Below, piece after piece: positions 20,535-32,001 of a stretch of DNA of 64,000 nucleotides (the first letter of the stretch is position 1; each line of letters begins with the position of its first letter). Under the pieces are notes generated by a model. It was not told where the DNA came from, searched no databases, and saw only the letters and a list, made by a program, of their open reading frames with translations. This DNA comes from Fratercula arctica. Taxonomy: Eukaryota; Chordata; Aves; Charadriiformes; Alcidae. Position numbers and translations under genes: made by a program. Location: contig CANTUZ010000025.1 of assembly GCA_947846985.1 (NCBI GenBank), positions 16,490,100 to 16,554,099 on the forward strand, given 5' to 3'.

Positions 20535-23439
20535 TTGAAGGGGGGTGGGGACAGTACTGGGCTTGCCAGTGAGGTGCCAGGGCGTAGTTGCTCAGCGCTC
20601 ATGGGCCAGTGTGCCAGTATTTCTGAAAGCCAGAAGGCACACCACATCTCAAGGGTCAAAACTACACACACAACTCCCTCTCTGAAATGCTTATACACCA
20701 ATGCATGCAGCATGGGGAATAAGCAGGAAGAGCTGGAGGTCTGTGTGCGGTTGCGGGGCCACGATCTCATTGCAATTACTGAGACATGGTGGGACAACTC
20801 GCATGACTGGAATGCTGTCATGGATGGCTATGTCCTTTTCAGGAAAGACAGACCAGCAAGGCGTGGTGGTGGAATTGCACTCTATGTGAGAGAGTATTTG
20901 GAATGCACTAGGGGCGGATGAAGAGCGGGTCGAGAGCTTATGGGTGAGGATTAAGGGACAGGAAAATATGAGGGACACTGTTGTGGGTGTTTATTACAGA
21001 CCACCTGATCAGGATGGGGAAACTGATGAGGCTTTCTACAGACAACTGAAGGTAGCCTCGCAATCGCAGGCCCTGGTTCTCATGGGGGACTTCAATCACC
21101 CCGATATCTGCTGGGAAGACCACACAGCCAGGCATGGGCAGTCCAGGAGGCTCCTCCAGTGCATTGATGACAACTTTTTGACACAGGTGGTGCAAGAGCC
21201 AACAAGGAGAGGAGCACTTCTAGACCTGGTACTGACAAACACAGAGGGATTGGTGGAGGACATTAAGGTTGGGGGCACCCTAGGTTGTAGTGATCATGAA
21301 ATGATTGAGTTCAGGATCATGGGCACTATCCACAAAACAACAAGTAGTAAAATTACAACCTTGGACTTCAGGAGGGCTAACTTTGGCCTCTTCAAGAAAC
21401 TGCTTGGAGAGATCCCGTGGGCTAGGGCTATGGAAGGCAAAGGGGCTCAAGAAAGCTGGTTGATATTCAAATATCACTTCCTCCAAGCTCAGGATCGGTG
21501 CATCCCTAAGAGAAAGAAATCGGCCAAGGGATGCAGGAGACCTGCATGGTTAAGCAGGGAGCTTCAGAAAAAGCTCAAGTGGAAGAAGGAAGTTTATAAT
21601 AAGTGGAAGAAGGGACTGACCCCTTGGGAGGATTACAAGAATGCCGCCGGAGCGTGCAGGGACGAAACAAGGAAAGCCAAGGCCGCCTTGGAATTAGACC
21701 TGGCTAGGGACGTCAAGCACAACAAAAAGAGCTTCTACAAGTATATTGGAAGCAAAAGGAAGACCAGAGAAGATGTGGGCCCACTGTTGAATGAGACAGG
21801 AGTCATGGTGACGGAGGATGCGGAGAAGGCAGAGTTACTGAATGCCTTCTTTGCTTTGGTCTTTTCTGCTCGGCCCAGCCCTCAGGAGTCCCAGGCATTG
21901 AATAAAGTAACAGGGAAAGAAGACGACTTCCCTTGGGTTGAGGAGGAGCGAGTGAGGGATCAATTAGATCATTTAGATATCCACAAGTCCATGGGCCCCG
22001 ATGGGATGCACCCGAGAGTGCTGAGGGAGCTGGCAGAAGTCATTGCTGGGCCGCTCTCCATCATCTTTGAAAAGTCCTGGAGAACAGGCGAGGTACCTGG
22101 GGACTGGAGGAAAGCCAATGTCACTCCAGTCTTCAAAAAAGGCAAGAAGGAGGAGCCGGGGAACTACAGGCCGGTCAGCCTCACCTCCATCCCTGGAAAG
22201 GTGATGGAACAGCTCGTTCTGGGCGTCATCTCAAGGCACGTGGAGGAAAAGAAAGCTATCAGAAGTACTCAGCATGGATTCACCAAGGGGAAATCATGTC
22301 TGACTAATCTGATAGCCTTCTATGATGGCATGACTGGATGGATAGATGAGGGGAGGGCGGTAGATGTGGTCTATCTTGACTTAAGCAAAGCGTTTGACAC
22401 GGTCTCCCACAGCATCCTCATAGGGAAGCTTAGGAAGAGTGGGCTAGATGAATGGACAGTAAGGTGGATAGAAAACTGGTTGAAAGATAGAGCTCAGAGG
22501 GTTGTGATTAGGGGCACAGAATCTAGTTGGAGACCAGTGACGAGTGGTGTTCCCCAGGGGTCAGTACTGGGCCCAGTCCTGTTCAGTATACTCACCAATG
22601 ACCTGGATGAAGGGATAGAGTGCACCCTCAGCAAGTTTGCTGATGACACAAAGCTGGGGGGGGCGGCTGACACACCGGAGGGATGTGCTGCCATACAGAG
22701 AGACCTGGACAGGTTGGAGATCTGGGCAGAGAGAAACCTTATGAAATTCAACAAGGGCAAGTGTAGGGTGCTGCACCTGGGGAGGAATAACCCCATGCAC
22801 CAGTACAGGTTGGGGGCTGACCTGCTGGAGAGCAGCTCTGTGGAAAGAGATCTGGGAGTCCTGGTGGACAACAGGATGACCATGAGCCAGCAATGTGCCC
22901 TTGTGGCCAAGAAGGCCAATGGCATCCTGGGGTGCATCAAGAAGAGTGTGGCCAGCAGGTCAAGGGAGGTCATCCTCCCCCTCTACTCTGCCCTGGTGAG
23001 GCCACACCTGGAGTCCTGTGTCCAGTTCTGGGCTCCCCGGTTCCAGAAGGACAGGGAACTGCTGGAAAGGGTGCAGCAGAGGGCTACAAAGATGATTAGG
23101 GGACTGGAACACCTCTCTTATGAAGAAAGGCTGAGGGATTTGGGTCTCTTCAGTCTGGAAAAAAGACGGCTGAGGGGGGATCTTATCAACACTTATAAAT
23201 ACTTAAAGGGTGGGCGTCAGGAGGATGGGACCAGGCTCTTTTCAGTAGTGCCCGGGGACAGGACAAGAGGCAATGGGCACAAACTTGAGCATAGGAAGTT
23301 CCACCTAAACATGAGGAGGAACTTCTTTACCCTGAGGGTGGCAGAGCACTGGAACAGGCTGCCCAGAGAGGTGGTGGAGTCTCCATCTCTGGAGACATTC
23401 AAAACCCGCCTGGACGTGTTCCTGTGTAACCTGCTCTAG
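20535..23439 (+). pseudogene. CR1 copy 1 ORF2 (endonuclease + reverse transcriptase)
   Basis: Endonuclease: LYTNACSMGNKQEEL near 20690, ITETWWDNSHDWN near 20775, [10 protein letters not shown] near 20990, [14 protein letters not shown] near 21080, GCSDHEM near 21286. [15 protein letters not shown] near 21995, [13 protein letters not shown] near 22159, [16 protein letters not shown] near 22264, [11 protein letters not shown] near 22543 and the catalytic FADDTK near 22636. C-terminal blocks extend to the stop at 23437-23439. From 20944 the frame is open for 831 codons. The N-terminal 128 codons are in another frame because about 11 bp present in copy 2 (attgagctctc) are missing near 20908. One indel therefore inactivates an otherwise complete protein. 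Confidence 0.93.
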
Positions 23440-23515
23440 GTGACCCTGCTCTGGCAGGGGGGTTGGACTAGATGATCTCCAGAGGTCCCTTCCAACCCTA
23501 TGGTTCTATGGTTCT

Positions 23516-23994
23516 ATGTCATCACTATTACGGTTGCTATATGATATATCAATAGTATTACAGTAAGAATCACACAAATTAATGAGGAATGAATTTTGAT
23601 GAGACTGAGCAAAGTGTAGCGGCAATGGAACCAGAATTGACTTCAGCACCTGGCGCCCAACAACTTTCTTGAGATCAACATCTTCAACCTGCAAACCATG
23701 CCAGATACAGCAGTTGCAAGCTCCAGATGCAGCATGCCACAATTCAACACCACACACACCATTTCTCCTGCCCTGAAAGACTGTTATGACAGATGGAGCC
23801 CAAAGTTATGGACTAAATTAACTCAGTGAACATTTTAAAGGGATGGCCCACAGACTAAGGGAATGATATCTCTCTCTGTGTGTGTGTGTGTGTGTGTGTA
23901 TATAAATATATTTCAAATATAGGAAAATGGTGGTGACTATGAAAAGTATAAGGCCTGGGCATGATGTAAATGGTATGGAATAAGGGGTGGATAC
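23516..23994 (+). mobile_element. ERV-E 3' noncoding region (after CR1) with (TG)n microsatellite
   Basis: Resumes the ERV-B-like 3' noncoding region (ttacagtaagaatcacacaa near 23558). It carries a (tg)n tract at about 23876-23899 and ends with a polypurine tract (ggtatggaataaggggtgg) immediately before the LTR at 23995. No ORF. Confidence 0.85.
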
Positions 23995-24486
23995 TGTCCT
24001 GTTTTCAGCTGAGAAGGAGTTCATTTTCTTTCTAGTGATTGCTGTGAAAGGAATGCCAATAATACCGTTTGGTTTTAGTTGTTGCTAAGTGATGCTTACA
24101 CTATTTCGAGGACTTTTTTCAGCTTCCCATAGAAGCATAGACAGAACAATAGAATAGCCAATGAAATATTCTATACCATAAACATCATGCTCAGTATATA
24201 AACAGGGGTGGTTAGCCAGGGTGCGTGAATCTGCAATCACTGCTTGGGACAGTGCCAATTCATCGGGCAGTGAGAATGACACGTTATTATTATTGTTATT
24301 ATTATTTTTCCTTTTCTGTTATTGTTTCTATTAAACTGTCTATATCCCAACCCACAAGTTTTTTTTCTCTCTTCCCCCTCCATTTTTTTTTTCCCCTCTT
24401 CCCCCCCAGCCTTCTTGGGGGTATAAAGGGGTTGGTGAGCAAGCGGCTGCATGGTTCCATTTGCCAGCTGGGGTTAAAACATGACA
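23995..24486 (+). mobile_element. ERV-E 3' LTR
   Basis: 492 bp from tgtcctgttttcagc to ttaaaacatgaca, placed directly after a polypurine tract. It has a TATA box (tatataaa, 24195-24202) and an attaaa signal (about 24330). The U3 differs completely from the ERV-B LTRs even though the pol regions are close relatives, so this lineage has exchanged or diverged its LTR. A CR1 begins within about 15 bases of its end. Confidence 0.82.
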
Positions 24487-24499
24487 TCCAGTCACCAAG

Positions 24500-25640
24500 A
24501 CTTCACCTGACTGCCATGACTTCTCAAATATGATGGAGAGTGGCTTGGCAACTACATCAGCCAATTCCCTCAGGACTCTGGGATGTATCTTATCAGGTCC
24601 CATAGACTTGCGTATGTTCAGGTTCCATAGGCGGTCACGAACCTTGTCTTCACTTACAGTGGGAGGGACTTTGTTCCCCAGTCCCTGCCTTGCAGTCCAT
24701 CCACTCGAGAGGTGTCGGAAGAGAGGGTGCCAGTGAAGACTGAGGCAAAAAAGTTGTTGAGTACCTAAGCCTTCTCCTCGTCTGTTGTTACCAGTTTGCC
24801 ATTCTTGCTCATCACGGGGGCTATGCTTTCTTTGACCTTCCTTTTCTGGCTGACACACCTGTAGAAGCCCTTCTTGTTATTCTTAGCATCCCTTGCCAAG
24901 TTCAGCTCCAGCCACGCCTTGGCCTTCCTGACCTCATCCCTACACAACCAGGCAGTGTCCCTATACTCTTCCCAGGATACCTGTCCCTGCTTCCACTGCC
25001 TGTACATTTCCTTCTTGCCCTTTAGTTTGACCAGCAGGTCCCAACTCAGCCATGCTGGTCTCTTGCCTTCCTTGCCTGATTTCTTGCACCTGGGGATTGA
25101 GAGCTCTCGAGCTCTATGGAAAACATCCTTAAAGGTCTGCCAGCTCTGTTCTGCTCCCTTGTCCCTTAGGGCAGGTTCCCAGGGGGTCCTATTGACTAAT
25201 TCCTTGAAGAGCTGGAATTTTGCTTTCCTAAAATTCAGGGTCCTGACTTTACTCCTTGCCTGATCCATATCCCTCAGGACTGCAAACTCTATTGGTGCAT
25301 GATCACTGTAGCCCAGGCTGCCTCCAATCTTGGCATCACTAATGAGCTCACTTGTGTTGGTGACCAACAGGTCCAGTATCACATCCCCTCTGGTAGGGCT
25401 GTCTACAGCTCGCCATGTTACTTTTCCAGCAGATGTCAGGGTGGTTGAAATCCCCCAGCAGGACGAGAACCTGCGAGCACGATGCCTCCTGTAGCTGGAG
25501 TAAGAAGGCTTTGTCAGTAGGCTCCCCTTGATTGGGCGGTCTGTAGTAGACACCAACCACAAGGTTCTCTCTGTTGCCTCAGTCTCTAATTCTTACCCAT
25601 AAGCTTTCAACCCACTCGTGGCTATTCTTCAGAGACAGCT
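24500..25640 (-). mobile_element. CR1 fragment (antisense): endonuclease to early RT
   Basis: On the minus strand the order is [18 protein letters not shown] (near 25558-25500), a GDFNHPDIC block (near 25450), TSELISDAKIGGSLGYSDHA (near 25360-25280), the linker with [10 protein letters not shown] (near 24880), and RT motifs [17 protein letters not shown] (near 24620-24560). Open stretches reach 265 codons but frameshifts occur. Both ends are missing. The low-coordinate end meets the ERV-E LTR. Confidence 0.92.
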
Positions 25641-25669
25641 TTCACACTCTATCCATTTCTTGATGTAGA

Positions 25670-25990
25670 GGGCTGTGGAGCATTGATTCACGGACTCTGG
25701 CAGGGTATGGACCAAAGACCTTTATTACAACAATTTCCCGAGCTTTATAGGTACAGGTACTGTCCACGCGCAGGCAGCATCCTGCTGATAGGTTGAAGGT
25801 CGATTGCCACGCGCTTCTCAGTGTCTTCTAACTGGTCGTCTCTGTCTGTTCACACGGAGCAGCAGCTTTGCTTTTCACATTCCTTTCCTTGCTGATATCT
25901 CCTGACGCTTGCTTATCTTTTCTCTCAAGGTGCCTCTCACGGGTACAGCTTTGTCTCATCAAGGCCAAACAGATTCCCTATGCTACTCTC
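25670..25990 (-). mobile_element. Possible antisense LTR
   Basis: Read on the minus strand, this region shows a ctataaagctcggg TATA-like box (about 25748) followed 20-30 bases later by aataaagg (about 25717). That spacing is seen in compact LTRs. It lies just beyond the CR1 fragment. I find no second copy or target duplication, so the call is tentative. Confidence 0.35.
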
Positions 25991-26734
25991 TATCTCCACA
26001 CTGATCTACTCATAAATTCATGGAATAATCAGTCTAGTATTTAGACACAAAAGAGAAGTCAGAAGAATTGTATGGATAGACAAAAATCAGCTTACCAAAA
26101 CTAGAATATCTTCTGTACTAAATACATAGTCATCACCATGAAAAAAGGTTAGAATAATATAAGTGCTTGTGCACATACACAGAGACGCAAAGGAAATTGT
26201 TTCCATTTCACACCTAAAAGCATTAATATCTTTTAGAATTGCACTATTTCACTTATAAAATCTAAATATCAATAAGCAAATTGTTTATGAGAAATCTGCT
26301 ATCTTTCCCTTTAATAGGGGATATACTTCTTTGTACCAGCAGTCTGAAAATGGTTAAAAAAATTTTAACCTTCTGTATTGAAGTTGCCTTTCATCCACCT
26401 CTGTATCTTGGGTTTGCAAGTTAGTTCTCCTGTGCTTTGCCAGCACTCCTTATTCCAAGCACTCTCCCCAGCATAGTGTCATCAATATTTTGTGAATATA
26501 CATTCTTGCACACACTGATTCCAAATACAGCAAGTATACTTGCACATATATTGTTAGGAGATTTTTAGGTCCTTGTCATGTCAAACCATATTAAAGTGAC
26601 ATTTTTAAGGCTGGCATTCCATTTTCTCTAAGCTTGTTTTGAGTAGACATTTAGTAGAAACCTCACCCCATTCAGGTTTTTAATCAAGAGAGAAAATTAA
26701 GAAAAAGTTAAGTCTGCTATCTAGGAAAAAGATC
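25991..26734. other. AT-rich stretch without recognisable gene
   Basis: No ORF of note and no motif of the repeat families seen elsewhere in the window. Probably old unique or diverged repeat sequence. Confidence 0.6.
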
Positions 26735-27149
26735 TATTAGGCAGGGAATGATGAGGGGAGAAACAGGACAAACCAGTAGATCAATACCTGGCTCCGAGTC
26801 TGGTGATACCAGCGGAATTTTAGGCTTTTTGATATTGGGTCAGTTTGCATGACACCAGGCCTGCTGGTGACAGACAGGGTACACCTGTCTCAAAGGGGGA
26901 AAAGGATCTTTTCACAGGAGTTAGCAGGGCTCATTGAAAGAGCTTTAAACTAGGTTTGAAGGGGGAAAGGGATAAAACCAGGCTTGACAGAGAGAAGCCT
27001 GGGGGCAACACACCAATGTTTGAGGGAGAGTGTGCTAGCAAGGTCCTTCGGTCTGCTGTCTCAGTGGAGGTAGGGGATGGAGATCCATACAGCAGCAAAG
27101 ACGTAAGAGTTGTTGATGTATTAGAAACCACAGAAGTGCCTGAGAATGG
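26735..27149 (+). mobile_element. Older CR1: ORF1 3' end
   Basis: Matches the end of ORF1 of the near-complete CR1s: nucleotide block aatgatgaggggagaaacag (about 26743), then a degraded equivalent of the terminal segment ending gctcattgaaagagctttaa (about 26930) and the inter-ORF region. Interrupted by an LTR at 27150. Confidence 0.85.
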
Positions 27150-27649
27150 TGTGTGAGCCGATGCAGGCAGGATGCAGGAACAACCACAAACCACGGATGG
27201 AAAGCAAAGAACAAATTTAATCTCGATACCTCACAGACCAGGGAATCTCCAAAGCAACACCTGGCCAGAGGCATGCAAGCAGGGACCACGGGCACCACGG
27301 AGTGAGAGAGAGTCCTTGTTAGCAAGAGTCCTTTGGCAGTGAGAGAGTCCTTGTTAGCAAGAGCACGTGTAGACTCCCTGTTCTTGCTGGTATTTAAAGG
27401 GTTCAAACAGGCATAGTTTTCCCACTGTGCTTTGATCTTCTTCAACAACAGGCCAGGATTCTCAAGCAGCTAGATAAGGTGTCCCTGAGTCCATCGCAGA
27501 CTTATGTCATCTAAGTGCAGATGTTCTACTTGCGAGTACCCAAGACTGAAAAACAATTAGTGTGATATATGTGTTTCCCAGCACCCCAGGTGTGAGTCAC
27601 TTGAGCGTATTTACAGTCCTCCTCGCCAATCTTCCATTACTTTCCCACA
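27150..27649 (-). mobile_element. Solo LTR (antisense) with 5-bp target duplication
   Basis: 500 bp from tgtgtgagccgatgc to ctttcccaca, flanked on both sides by aatgg (27145-27149 and 27650-27654). The same LTR occurs at 40078-40577 and 43728-44190, where it bounds ERV-C. On the minus strand it has a ctttaaataccag TATA-like element and an attaaatttg signal, so its orientation is minus. Internal duplication of gagagagtccttgttagcaa is visible (about 27303 and 27341). Confidence 0.9.
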
Positions 27650-30446
27650 AATGGTCATGTAGGAATTAGAACTTCTCCCCCAAAAAAGGTGACAGGATCA
27701 ATATTCCAACTGAAGCGCACCTACAACAATGCACAAAGCATAGGCAACAAACAGGAGGAGCTGGAAGCCATTGTGCCGCAAGAAAACTATGATATAGTCG
27801 CCATCACAGAAACATGGTGGGATGACTCACACAAGTAGAGTGCTGCAATGGATGGCTATAAACTCTTGAGAAAGGATAGGCAAGGAAGGAGAGGCAGTGG
27901 GGTGGCCCTGTATGTTAAGGAGTGTTTTGATTGTCTAGAGCTTAATAATGATGACGATAGGGTTGAGTGTTTATGGGTAATCACCAGGGGGAAGGCCAAC
28001 AAGGCAGATATCATGGTGGGAGTCTGTTATAGACCACCCAACCAGGATGAAGAAGCGGAGGAACATTCTATAAGCAGCTAGGAGAAGTCTCACAATCACT
28101 AGCCCTTGTTCTCATGGGTGACTTCAACTTACCAGATGTCTGCTGGAAATAAAATACATCTGAGAGGGAAGAGTCAAGGAGGTTCCTGGTGTGTGTGGAA
28201 GATAACTTCCTGACACAGTTGGTGAATGAGCCAACTAAGAAAGGCACCCCCGCTGGACCTGTTTGCAAACAGAGAAGGACTTGTGAGTGATGTGATGGTT
28301 GGAGGCTGTCTTGGGCACAGCAATCATTAAATGATAGGTTTCAGTTCTTGAAGAAATAAGCAAGGGGGTCAGCAGAACTGCTACCTTGGACTTCTGTAGG
28401 GCAGACTTTGTCCTGTTTAGGAGCTTAGTTGACAGTCCTTTGGGAGGCAGTCCTGAAGGGCAAAGGAGTCCAGGAAGGCTGGCATTCTTCAAGAAGGAAG
28501 TTTTAAAGGCACAGGAGCTGGCCATCCCCATGTGCCGAAAGATGAGCCACCGGGGAAGAAGACCGACCTGGCTGAACAGAGAGCTTTGGCTGTAACTCAG
28601 GAAAAGTTTATGACCTTTGGAAGAAGGGGCAGGCAACTCAGGAGGGACTACAAAGATGTTGTGAGGCTATGCAAGGAGAAAATTAGAAGGGCCAAAGCCC
28701 AACTAGAACTTAATCTGGCTAATGCTGTAAAAGACAATAAAAAATGTTTCTATAAAAACATGAACAACAAAAGGAGGACTAAGGAGAATCTCCATACTTT
28801 ATTGGATGCAGGGGGGAAAAGAGAGTGACAAAGGATGAGGAAAAGACTGAGGTACTTAATGCCTTCCTCACCTCAGTCTTTAATAGTAAGACCAATTGTT
28901 CTCAGGTTATCCATCCCCCTGAGTTGGAAGGCAGAGATGGGGAGCAGAATAAAGCTCCCATAATCCAAGGGGAAATGGTTAGCAAGCTGCTACACCACTT
29001 AGACACACACAAGTCTATGGGGCCAGATGGGATCCACCTGAGGGCACTGAGGGAGCTGGCAGAAGTGCTCACCAAGCCACTTTCCATCATTTACCATCAG
29101 TCCTGGCTAACCAGGGAGGGTCACAGTTGACTGGAAGATAGCAAATGTGATGCCCATCTACAAAAAGGGACAGAAGGAGGACCCAGGGAACTACAGGCCT
29201 GTCAGCCTGACCTCGGTGCCTGGGAAGGTTATGAAGCAGCTCATCTTGAGTGCCATCATGCGGTACATACAGGACAACCAGGTGATCAGGCCCAGTCACC
29301 ATGGGTTCATGAAAGGCAGGTCCTGCTTGACCAACCTGATCTCCTCCTATGACAGGATGACTCGCTTAGTGGATGAGTGAAAGGCTGTGGATGTTGTCTA
29401 CCTAGACTTTAGTAAAGCTTTTGACACCATTTCCCACTGCATTCTCCTGGAGAAACTGGCTGCTCATGGCTTGGACAGGCATACGTTTTGCTGGGTGAAA
29501 AACTGGCTGGATGGCCAGGCCCAGAGAGTTTTGGTGAATGCAGTTCAATCCAGTTGGCAGCCAGTCATGAGTGGTGTTCCCCAGGGCTCAGTATTGGGGC
29601 CTGTTCTCTTTAATATCTTTATCAATGATCAGGGCGAGGGGGATCGAGTGCACCCTCAAGAAGTTTGCAGACAACACCAAGTTAGGTGGGAGTGTTGACC
29701 TGCTTGAGGGTAGAAAGGCATTGCAGAGGGATCTGGACAGGCTGAATCCATGGGCCGAGGCCAATGGTATGAGGTTCAACAAGGCCAAGTGCCAGGTCCT
29801 GCACCTGAGTCACAACAGCCTCATGCAACACTACAGGCTTGGGGAATAGTGGCTGGAAAGGTGCCCAACGGAAAAGGACCTGGGGGTGTTGGTCGACTGC
29901 CAGCTGCGTATGAGCTAGCAGTGTGCCCAGGTTGCCAAGAAGGCCAATAGCACCCCGGCTTGTATTAGAAATAGTGTGACCAGCAGGACTAGGGAAGTGA
30001 TTGTCCCCCTGTACTTGGCACTGGTGAGACCATACCTTGAATACTGTGTCCAGTTTTGGGCCCCTCACTACAGGAAAGACATTGAGGTACTGGAGCATGT
30101 TCAGAGAAGGGCAACAAAGCTGGTGAGGGGTCTGGAGCACAAGTCTTATGAGGAGCGGCTGAGGGAACTGGGATTGTTTAGCCTGGAGAAAAGGAGGCTG
30201 AGGGGAGACCTTATCACTCTCTACAACTACCTGAAAGGAAGTTGTAGCAAGCTGGGGGTCGGGCTCTTTTCCCTAGTAACAGGCGATAGGACAAGAGGAA
30301 ATGGACTCAAGTTGCACCTGGGGAAGTTTAGGATGGATATTAGGAAAAATTTCTTCACTGAAAGGGTTATTAAGCATTGGAACAGGCTGCCCAGGGAAGT
30401 GACTGAGTCACCATCCCTGGAGGTATTTAAAAAACATGTAGACCCC
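27650..30446 (+). mobile_element. Older CR1: ORF2 (endonuclease and RT), 3' truncated
   Basis: Endonuclease start: NKQEELE near 27745, ITETWWDDSH near 27805, VCYRPPNQDEE near 28020, MGDFNLPDVCW near 28113. RT: KSMGPDGIHLRALREL near 29015, [14 protein letters not shown] near 29185, HGFMKGRSCLTNLIS near 29300, [11 protein letters not shown] near 29570. The active-site box is changed to FADNTK (about 29662), and the flanking frame is shifted. C-terminal blocks run to a stop near 30453. The 3' UTR is missing; retroviral env sequence follows at once. Numerous stops mark an old copy. Confidence 0.92.
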
Positions 30447-30454
30447 CACCTCTG

Positions 30455-30661
30455 ATTAGTGTCCATCACGACATTGAAGAAATACACCAAGTTTTGGAAA
30501 GAGTCAAGAAAGACGGAGGACATGAATGGGGAGACACTCTTTTTGGATGGTTGCCAACAGCTACAGGAATCTTTAACAAGATTCTCCATCCTGTTGTTGT
30601 TTTACTAGTACTCACTGTATTGTGCTTTGCTTTGACAATTGTTTTGTATGTTAAACTTTGA
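30455..30661 (+). pseudogene. Env transmembrane-subunit C-terminal fragment
   Basis: 69 codons ending in TGA. The pattern is that of a retroviral TM tail: a polar helix (HHDIEEIHQVLERVKK), a tryptophan-rich pre-membrane segment (WGDTLFGWLPTATGIF), a long hydrophobic anchor (VVVLLVLTVLCFALTIVLYV) and a very short cytoplasmic end. It does not resemble the TM tail of ERV-A env. It is joined directly to the truncated CR1, so the rest of this provirus is deleted. A polypurine-like tract (cacagggtggaata) and an LTR follow at 30805. Confidence 0.75.
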
Positions 30662-30804
30662 ATTATGATGAAAAGCTTAACTCGCTTGATTGCTCCACAA
30701 GATGTATTTGTACTTGATAACCCTCACCACAAGAGCACATGTGATATTCCAAATCAGTTTTAAATATTGTGGAGCTTGAGTGACTGTAGTCACAGGGTGG
30801 AATA

Positions 30805-31972
30805 TGTGGAATAATTACTAAAATGATCAAAAATACAGCATTGTTCACACATTAAAGAAAGGTATAAAATCAAAAAGTTTCTAGGGTAGAATACAGCTGC
30901 AGCTGGCATGTGAAGAATGCACCCATCTGCAATTCCCTGTGCAATATTGCTTGTGAAGCAACGCGGGGAATGGAGTGGAATGGAGAGTCCACGGTCAATC
31001 CCTGTGATAATACAGCAGATATGGGAACGAGATGGTACTATGGAACCGATAAGCTGCCTATTTGCTACCCTGAGCCAACAGTCTGTCAAATTTTGATGAA
31101 ATGCTGTCCTTTGTGCAAACTTTGCTCATTATAATGTCATTATAATACCAAAACACACCTCCATCCCAAAGGCTACCCGCCTCCAAGGTGCGACCACTCC
31201 TCCTTGAGTCTGCGCCCTGAATTTTTCATAAACTATACCTTTAAATGTGAAGCGAGAGAATTTTACACCAATCATAATTAAAGCATTTATGACTAAAGTC
31301 ACTCAAACTCCACCTTGAAGGTAAAAAATAGTATAAAAATAGCCCAAGAAAGGGGGGATACCCAGGGAAGACACCATCGTGAACAAGTCAAGGATGACTC
31401 CATCACTGCCTTTCACTTCCAGGACCAGTCGACGGGCTGAGCCTTTCTTCCTCCCCATAGGGACGCCTTTGGGTAAGACTTAGACTATACCGAGTGCTTT
31501 CTCAGGAAACTTAGAAATTTCTCTAGAGAATCTCTTTCCTACATTTATAGCCAGGCTGTATCGTTTATAACTTTGTCGCGTGTTTTGTATATGTAACAAT
31601 ACTTCCATTTCCACGTGCTTTGCAGACAGTGTATTTATCACCGGCAATCCTAAGAACCTATCTATCTGTTGTTTAAATAAACTGCACTGTTTAAGTAGCT
31701 AGTCATTTCGGTTCCTCATTGAACGCGACCAAAGACTCGAGAGTGGCCGTGCTAGTTCATGAGCACAACTAGACTGAAGGTGCAGTCCACTATTAGTGTA
31801 TCCAAATCGTAATAGTTTAATACATATTAAACACGATTGGACTGATAGTGATGAATTGGGCATCACTCAGAATTTAAACCTAGTCACACCTAGCCTCCCA
31901 CCTCGGTGAGGAGTGTTAGAACGCAAGGGGGTTTATCTTCTCCCAAAAACACTTTGCCCCTTTCACGCAACA
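30805..31972 (+). mobile_element. LTR shared between env tail (left) and ERNI-like ERV-D (right)
   Basis: About 1.17 kb. It starts tgtggaataattac after a polypurine tract (ggtggaata), the same junction wording as ERV-C (ggggtggaa before tgtggg). It ends gcaaca, seven bases before the PBS. It has a TATA box (tataaaaat, 31332-31340) and aataaa (31676-31681), so about 1.17 kb is divisible into U3, R and U5. It serves as the 3' LTR to the env fragment and as the 5' LTR to ERV-D. The exact ends are inferred from neighbours since there is no second copy. Confidence 0.7.
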
Positions 31973-31979
31973 GAATATC

Positions 31980-31996
31980 TGGCATAGTCGGCAGGA
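31980..31996 (+). promoter_or_regulatory. ERV-D primer binding site (tRNA-Ser-like)
   Basis: tggcatagtcggcagga matches the complement of the 3' end of tRNA-Ser with one difference. The same PBS, with one further change, lies at 43709-43725 in ERV-C. The ERNI-like start codon is at 32002, unusually close behind. Confidence 0.75.
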
Positions 31997-32001
31997 TTGC
32001 C

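Larger units (their letters stand above)
18957..23515 (+). mobile_element. Near-complete CR1 LINE, copy 1 (sense)
   Basis: About 4.5 kb with a 5' UTR, ORF1, ORF2 and the short 3' end (ggttctatggttctatg repeats). Its 5' terminus (gatcagctccagtgcaggta) matches the 5' terminus of the inverted copy ending at about 38284, so both appear full length. It inserted in the 3' noncoding part of ERV-E: similarity to ERV-B 11063-11150 stops at about 18956 and resumes at about 23516. Lesions are few: a GATA duplication in ORF1 and an approximately 11-bp deletion in ORF2. It is a young copy. Confidence 0.93.

Noticed and set aside
27300..27360. Repeated gagagagtccttgttagcaa units as a CRISPR-like array
   Set aside because: Only two units inside a known LTR, recurring in each LTR copy; vertebrate DNA.
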